Positions 57,789 through 64,000 of a stretch of DNA of 64,000 nt are shown one piece after another. The notes under the pieces are model-generated. The model ran no database searches, had not been told where the DNA came from, and saw only the letters and a list, made by a program, of their open reading frames with translations. This DNA is from Pseudorhodoferax sp. Leaf265 (GTDB taxonomy: Bacteria; Pseudomonadota; Gammaproteobacteria; Burkholderiales; Burkholderiaceae_C): contig NZ_LMMT01000034.1 in assembly GCF_001422365.1 (NCBI RefSeq), positions 312,678-376,677 on the forward strand, written 5' to 3'. Within the stretch, counting starts at the first letter, position 1; each line of letters begins with the position of its first letter. Position numbers and translations under genes: made by a program.

Positions 57789-58763
57789 TCATTCGATCGT
57801 GGCGCCCGAGACCTGGACCACCTTGGCCCATTTGTCGATCTCGGCATGGATGAAGCCCGCGAAGGCCTCGGGTGGGGTCCAGGCGCCGGCGAAGCCCTGC
57901 GCCTCGAAGCGCTCGCGCACCTCGGGTTGCTCCATGGCAGTGCGCAGCTCGGCGCTGAGCTTGGCGACGATCTCGCGCGGCGTGTTGGCTGGCGCCAGCA
58001 ACCCGTTCCAGGCGATGGCCTCGAAGCCGGGCAGGCTCTCTGCCACGGTGGGCAAGTCCGGCGCGGCTGGCGAGCGCTGGGCGCTCGTGACCGCGATGGC
58101 GCGCAGCTTGCCGCCCTTCACGTGCGGCATGGCCGACAGCATGGTGTCGAACATCAACTGGGTCTGGCCGCCCATGGTGTCCGTCAGGGCCGGGGCGCTG
58201 CCCTTGTAGGGCACGTGTCGGATCTTCGTGCCGGCCGTGGCGTTGAAGAGCTCGCCGGCCAGGTGCGTGGACTGGCCATTGCCCGAGGAGGCGAAGTTCA
58301 GCTCGCCGGGCTTGGCCTTGGCCAGGTTGATCAACTCACCCACTGTCTTCACTGGCAAGGCGGGGTTGACCACGATCACCAGGGGGCCGGCCGTCAACTG
58401 CGTGATCGGCGCGAAGTCCTTGCCGAACTGGTAGCTCAGGTTCTTGAACAACGAGGGGTTGATCGCATGCGCCGTGGTCGCCACGAGCAGCGTGTAGCCG
58501 TCGGGCGCCGCGCGGGCCACGGCGGCCGCACCCGTGTTGCCGCCGGCACCGGGCAGGTTCTCGACGACGAAGGCCTGGCCGGTCTGCGTCTGCAGGCGCT
58601 GGGCGACCACGCGCGCGACGATGTCCGTCGGCCCGCCGGGCGGGTAGGGCACGACGAGCTTGACGGGCTTGCTCGGGTAGGCCTGCGCGAACGCCTGGCC
58701 CACCGCCAGTCCGAGGCCCAGTGCGCACAGGGCCGCGGCGAGGCGACGTCGGGTCTTCTGCAT
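57789..58763 (-). CDS. Bug-family substrate-binding protein (4 of 4 in the operon)
   Basis: 324 aa, signal peptide cleaved near AFAQA. Motifs YPSKPVKLVVPYPPGGPTDI, VENLPGAGGNTGAAAVA and HVPYKGSAPALTDTMGG. First Bug gene after the DUF35 gene (26-bp gap). Confidence 0.93.
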   Translation of the reverse strand: MQKTRRRLAAALCALGLGLAVGQAFAQAYPSKPVKLVVPYPPGGPTDIVARVVAQRLQTQTGQAFVVENLPGAGGNTGAAAVARAAPDGYTLLVATTAHAINPSLFKNLSYQFGKDFAPITQLTAGPLVIVVNPALPVKTVGELINLAKAKPGELNFASSGNGQSTHLAGELFNATAGTKIRHVPYKGSAPALTDTMGGQTQLMFDTMLSAMPHVKGGKLRAIAVTSAQRSPAAPDLPTVAESLPGFEAIAWNGLLAPANTPREIVAKLSAELRTAMEQPEVRERFEAQGFAGAWTPPEAFAGFIHAEIDKWAKVVQVSGATIE

Positions 58764-58789
58764 GCTTTGTCTCCTTGGTTTCGAGGTGC

Positions 58790-59149
58790 TCAGGCGGCCG
58801 GCGCAAAGCGCAGCAGGCTGCGCCGCTCGTGCGCGAAGGTGCCAGCGCGCACGCGGTCGCCGACGCCGGTGCCGGGCAGCGCATGGCCCACCACGCGCGG
58901 GCCCTCGGCCAGCTCGACCAGCACCAGCGTGTAGGGCACGAGCGGGTGGAAGGCGTCCGAGGGCGCGCGGCTGACCACGCTGGCGGCCAGCACAGTGCCC
59001 TGGCCGCTGGCCTGCTGCCAGGCCAGGCGCTGGCTGCCGCAGACCGCGCAGGCCAGGCGTGACAGGGTCTGCGGCGCGCCGCAGTCCTCGCAGCATTGGT
59101 AGCGCAGCTGGCCCTGGGCCAGGCCTTCGGTGTAGGGGTGCATGTGCAT
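58790..59149 (-). CDS. DUF35 / OB-fold zinc-ribbon protein
   Basis: 119 aa. A rubredoxin-like zinc ribbon with CCEDCG and CAVCGS (two Cys pairs) precedes an acyl-CoA-associated OB fold (about 45-115, GTVLAASVVSRAP, PYTLVLVELAEGPRVVG). DUF35 proteins are obligate partners of SCP-x thiolases, including the aldolase Ltp2. It follows the thiolase gene by 3 bp. Start 59149 or the ATG two codons later (59143). Confidence 0.9.
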   Translation of the reverse strand: MHMHPYTEGLAQGQLRYQCCEDCGAPQTLSRLACAVCGSQRLAWQQASGQGTVLAASVVSRAPSDAFHPLVPYTLVLVELAEGPRVVGHALPGTGVGDRVRAGTFAHERRSLLRFAPAA

Positions 59150-59152
59150 GGT

Positions 59153-60295
59153 TCAGGTTCGGGACAGGATCAGGCTCACATGGGACGACAGCACGCCGCC
59201 GTCGGCGTGCACGAAGGCGCTTTGGGGCACGCGGGCCAGCTGGCGTGCGCCGGCCTGGCCACGCATCTGGCGCACGGCCTCCACCGCGTGGCCCATGCCG
59301 CCCGCCACGCCGCAGTGGCCGAACGAAAGCAGGCCGCCATGGGTGTTGAGCGGCAGCGCGCCGCCGGGTGCGAACGTGCCGTCGCGCACGCGCGAGGCGG
59401 CCTGGCCGCGCGGCGCGAAGCCGGTTTCCTCCAGCAGCATGGCCAGCGTGATCGTGAAGGAGTCGTAGATGCCCAGGTAGTCGATGTCGGCGTGCGACAG
59501 CCCGGCCTCGGCGAAGGCGCGGCCCGCGGCGGCCGAGGCGCCCGTGGCCAGCACGTCGGCGATGGCCGACAGGTGCTGGTGCTGGTGCGCCTGGCCTGCG
59601 CCGACGAGGGCGACCGGGGCGCCGGGCCCGGGCTCGGCGGACACCACGAGCGCCATGGCGCCGTCCGAGATCGGGCAGCAGTCCAAGAGGCGCAGCGGCG
59701 TGGCGATGGGCTTGGACGCAGCCACGTCGGCGGCCGTGACGGGCTCGCGCAGGTGGGCGTCGGGATGGCGCGCAGCGTTGGCACGCATCAGCACCGCAAA
59801 CTCGGCGAGATCCTGCTGCGTGGTGCCGGTGGTGTGCATGTAGCGCGAGGCCAGCAGCGCGTAGTAGGCCGGCACGGAGGCCCCGTTGGGCACCTCCATC
59901 TCGGCGTCGCCGACCTGGGCCAGGGTCTGGATCGCGCTGTCGCGGGCCTGGCCCGAGAGCCGGTTCTCGCCGGCCACGACCAGCACGCGCTTGCAGCGGC
60001 CCACGCGCACGAGGTCGCGCGCCAGCATCAGCATGGCTGCGCCCGTGGCGCCACCCAGCGCCATGCCGTGGCCGTATTGCACGGACAGGCCGAAGCGCTC
60101 GGCGAACAGCGTGGACAGCATCAGGTGCGGCAGCGTGGTGGCGTAGCCGCAGAGCAGGCCATCGATGTCGCTGCGTTGCAGCTGGGCGTCGGCCAGGGCC
60201 TGGTTGGCGGCCTGGGCCATGAGTTCGATCGGGCCCTGGCCCTCCAGGCGGCCGAAGGCGGTGTTGCCGACGCCGGCGATGTGTGCAGTGTTCAT
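59153..60295 (-). CDS. SCP-x-type thiolase-fold protein without N-terminal Cys
   Basis: 380 aa. The thiolase fold is clear (IAGVGNTAFGR at the start, HGGLLSFGHCGVAGGMGHAVEAV near the end, with the core LSFGHCGVAGG). The usual nucleophile Cys region reads GHGMALGGATGAAML with no Cys, so it cannot be a normal Claisen thiolase. The YDSFTI segment aligns in style with the catalytic Tyr of Ltp2-type retro-aldolases. Together with the DUF35 gene this suggests retro-aldol cleavage of a beta-hydroxyacyl-CoA. Start overlaps the IclR stop. Confidence 0.88.
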   Translation of the reverse strand: MNTAHIAGVGNTAFGRLEGQGPIELMAQAANQALADAQLQRSDIDGLLCGYATTLPHLMLSTLFAERFGLSVQYGHGMALGGATGAAMLMLARDLVRVGRCKRVLVVAGENRLSGQARDSAIQTLAQVGDAEMEVPNGASVPAYYALLASRYMHTTGTTQQDLAEFAVLMRANAARHPDAHLREPVTAADVAASKPIATPLRLLDCCPISDGAMALVVSAEPGPGAPVALVGAGQAHQHQHLSAIADVLATGASAAAGRAFAEAGLSHADIDYLGIYDSFTITLAMLLEETGFAPRGQAASRVRDGTFAPGGALPLNTHGGLLSFGHCGVAGGMGHAVEAVRQMRGQAGARQLARVPQSAFVHADGGVLSSHVSLILSRT

Positions 60296-61092
60296 GGGTT
60301 GGCGTGGAGAAGGTTCTGGCACAGCGCGGCCTCGCGCTGCAGGCCGGCTGCGAGTTCGGCCTCGCGCTCGGTGATGCGTTCGTTGAGCGCGGCGATGCTG
60401 AGCGCGGCCACGGGCCGGCCGTCGGCACCGAGGATGGGCGCGGCGATGCCGCCCATGCGTTCGACCACCACGTCCAGCAGCACCGCGAAGCCGCGTGCGC
60501 GCGCCTCGGTGCAGCGCTCGACCAGCAGCGCGCGGGTGATGCGCGGGTAGCGGCCCTCGCGTGCCAGCTGGGCGGCCACCACGTCGAGCGCGGCCTCCTG
60601 CTCGCGCGGGGGCAGCCAGGCCAGCAGCGCGAGGCTGCCGGCGCCCACGCCGAGCAGGCGGCGGCTGCCGACCTCCAGGTAGTTGGCGCGGATCGGGTAG
60701 CGGCCCAGTTCCAGGTCCAGGCACAGCGATTCGGTGCCGCTGGGCACGGACAGGATGGCCGTGTCCTCGAACTGGCCAGCCAGCCGCAGCAGGCTGGGCC
60801 GGGCCAGCGCGCGCGGGTCGAACTGCGTGAGCGCGGCGGCACCGGCCCGTTGCAGCTCGGGTCCGCCGCGGTAGAGCTTGGAGGTCTCGTCGCGACGCAC
60901 GAAGCCTTCGCGCACGAGCATCTCGGCCAGGCGCAGCACGGTGGCCTTGTCCAGGTTGGTGGCCTGGGCGATGTCGGTCAGGCGCAGTGCGCCGCCTGTG
61001 GCGAGCGCGCGCAGGATGCGGCAGGCCTTGGCGACCGAAGAGGGCGCCTCGAGGGTTTCAGATGGGGCCAGGACGGCCGATTCAGATTTCAT
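60292..61092 (-). CDS. IclR-family transcriptional regulator of the catabolic operon
   Basis: 266 aa: N-terminal wHTH (about 15-80, VAKACRILRALATGGALRLTDIAQ with ATNLDKATVLRLAEML next) and effector domain to the end. It is the first gene of the 13-gene block and overlaps the thiolase start (ATGA). A 10-bp inverted repeat directly before its ATG should be its own operator, so it probably represses the whole operon until an effector, likely an acid or its CoA ester, appears. Confidence 0.92.
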   Translation of the reverse strand: MKSESAVLAPSETLEAPSSVAKACRILRALATGGALRLTDIAQATNLDKATVLRLAEMLVREGFVRRDETSKLYRGGPELQRAGAAALTQFDPRALARPSLLRLAGQFEDTAILSVPSGTESLCLDLELGRYPIRANYLEVGSRRLLGVGAGSLALLAWLPPREQEAALDVVAAQLAREGRYPRITRALLVERCTEARARGFAVLLDVVVERMGGIAAPILGADGRPVAALSIAALNERITEREAELAAGLQREAALCQNLLHANP

Positions 61093-61097
61093 GGAGC

Positions 61098-61131
61098 GAA
61101 AGCCTAGTGGCGGTGCGCATCCTAGGCTTTC
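61098..61131. promoter_or_regulatory. Palindromic operator in front of the IclR gene
   Basis: GAAAGCCTAG (61098-61107) and CTAGGCTTTC (61122-61131) are perfect 10-bp inverted repeats with a 14-bp spacer, 5 bp upstream of the IclR start codon. The symmetry and position suit self-binding by the IclR protein. Confidence 0.7.
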
Positions 61132-61178
61132 GTCGATTCAAAGGAATCTAGGGTTTTCTCTGGTTTTGTAGAGTGAAA

Positions 61179-61530
61179 TCAATCGAACGCGCCGTTGGCC
61201 GAGATCCGGAAGGTGCGGCCCGCCCTGGTGGTGCCCGAGACCGAAGAGCCGCCCTGGAACTATTCGCTGACCCAGGTCGGCGTGCCGCTCCATGGCAGCA
61301 GCCGGTACTTGCGGAGGTCCTTGTCGAACAGGTTGAAGATGTTGGCGTTGAAGCTCACGCGCTCGTCGAGCTGGTCGCTGCCGCCCCAGGTGGAACAGTT
61401 CGCAGGCCTGGAGGTCACCGACGGCCCGGTAGGTCGCTGGGTTGTTGCCGGTCCGCCTGGCCGGGTCGCCCGAGAAGCGCGGGTTCTGCCACGGTACTCG
61501 CCGCGCAGCCACAGGAACGTTCTGCGCAGC
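61179..61530 (-). pseudogene. Remnant of a TonB-dependent receptor C-terminus
   Basis: Read in pieces, the minus strand encodes outer-membrane receptor motifs: RGEYRG, FSGDPARRTGNNPATYRAVGDL (core NNPATYRAVGD), then LDERVSFNANIFNLFDKDLR and FQGGSSVSGTT plus FRISANGAFD. They are in different frames, with shifts near 61490 and 61388, and an amber stop at 61260-61262 replaces what is probably Tyr in SEYFQGG. Only the last 110 or so codons remain. It is a decayed receptor gene beside the catabolic operon. Confidence 0.8.
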
Positions 61531-61760
61531 GGGCAGGCGCAGTTGCGGGACGGGTGCAGCGACGGGTCGAATCCAAGGTTGTTGTTCGCGCGAATGTCGG
61601 CATCTGCCCCGCTGGCGGGCGCTGGCTAAAATCCCGCGCCGATTCCAGCAAAGTTTCCGAAGGCCTGCGTGCGCGCAGCCTCCTGACCGCGCGCCGGGAC
61701 GCCGGGTGCCGCGTGGTGCGGACCGACCTTCGAGACCTCCTTTCGTAACCGATCGCCCCC
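61531..61760 (+). promoter_or_regulatory. alaS upstream region with candidate -10
   Basis: A GGCTAAAATCCCGCG segment gives a -10 TAAAAT at 61627-61632; no convincing -35 is seen. The alaS ATG is 128 bp further on, so a leader of about 120 nt would follow. No hairpin or T-box is recognised. Confidence 0.4.

Positions 61761-64000
<2,240 letters not shown>

Overview
The window is a high-GC bacterial chromosome segment, most likely from a member of the Comamonadaceae (Burkholderiales, Betaproteobacteria). The evidence is the rimP-nusA-infB-rbfA-truB-typA order, the betaproteobacterial IF2 with its long charged and Ala-rich linker, five Bug-type (TctC family) periplasmic receptors, two IclR-regulated CoA-dependent catabolic clusters, and the DUF3649/PepSY/DUF3325 iron-associated trio. 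The genus cannot be fixed from the sequence. I see no tRNA, rRNA, CRISPR array, transposase or prophage gene.

Layout. 1-836: end of a YejF-like peptide ABC ATPase. 811-9333: translation operon rimP-nusA-infB-rbfA-truB-typA with a leader hairpin at its front and a strong terminator at its end. 9420-14784: C4-dicarboxylate module: dctA behind a near-perfect sigma-54 promoter, a helical protein of unknown function, then dctB and dctD. 14791-19792: first catabolic cluster on the minus strand (Bug receptor, AMP-forming CoA ligase, citryl-CoA lyase-like protein, SDR) with a divergent IclR regulator. 19802-22342: DUF2855, a DMT exporter and DUF2845. 22339-27239: lipid A/polymyxin-type module: pmrA-pmrB-dgkA on the minus strand, divergent from PAP2-eptA, with a textbook PmrA box between them. 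27289-34846: chemoreceptor, argC-type reductase, LysR regulator, lipid-anchored gamma-glutamyltransferase, DMT transporter and ogt. 34849-43399: ada-alkA fusion and a run of stress and detoxification genes (UspA, OsmC, ene-reductase, aldo/keto reductase, 1-Cys peroxiredoxin) plus small proteins. 43778-47725: iron-associated trio and a MASE1-GGDEF cyclase.

47914-61092 is the most striking block: thirteen genes on the minus strand, led by an IclR regulator with a palindromic operator. It encodes a thiolase-fold protein without the usual N-terminal cysteine plus a DUF35 partner, a MaoC hydratase, a crotonase, an ADP-forming acyl-CoA synthetase, AtuA split into two genes, a CaiB-type CoA transferase, and four separate Bug receptors. 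Seven of the twelve junctions are 4-bp ATGA overlaps. No TctA/TctB membrane subunits are in the window. It looks like an operon for uptake, CoA activation and chain cleavage of an unidentified carboxylate. Next to it lies a decayed TonB-dependent receptor (61179-61530), then alaS, which runs off the right edge.

How the parts work together. The DctBD pair should switch on dctA through sigma-54. The PmrAB pair should control EptA, and DgkA would recycle the diacylglycerol EptA leaves behind. Each CoA catabolic cluster pairs periplasmic capture (Bug) with CoA activation and beta-oxidation-like or retro-aldol/citryl-CoA cleavage under its own IclR protein.
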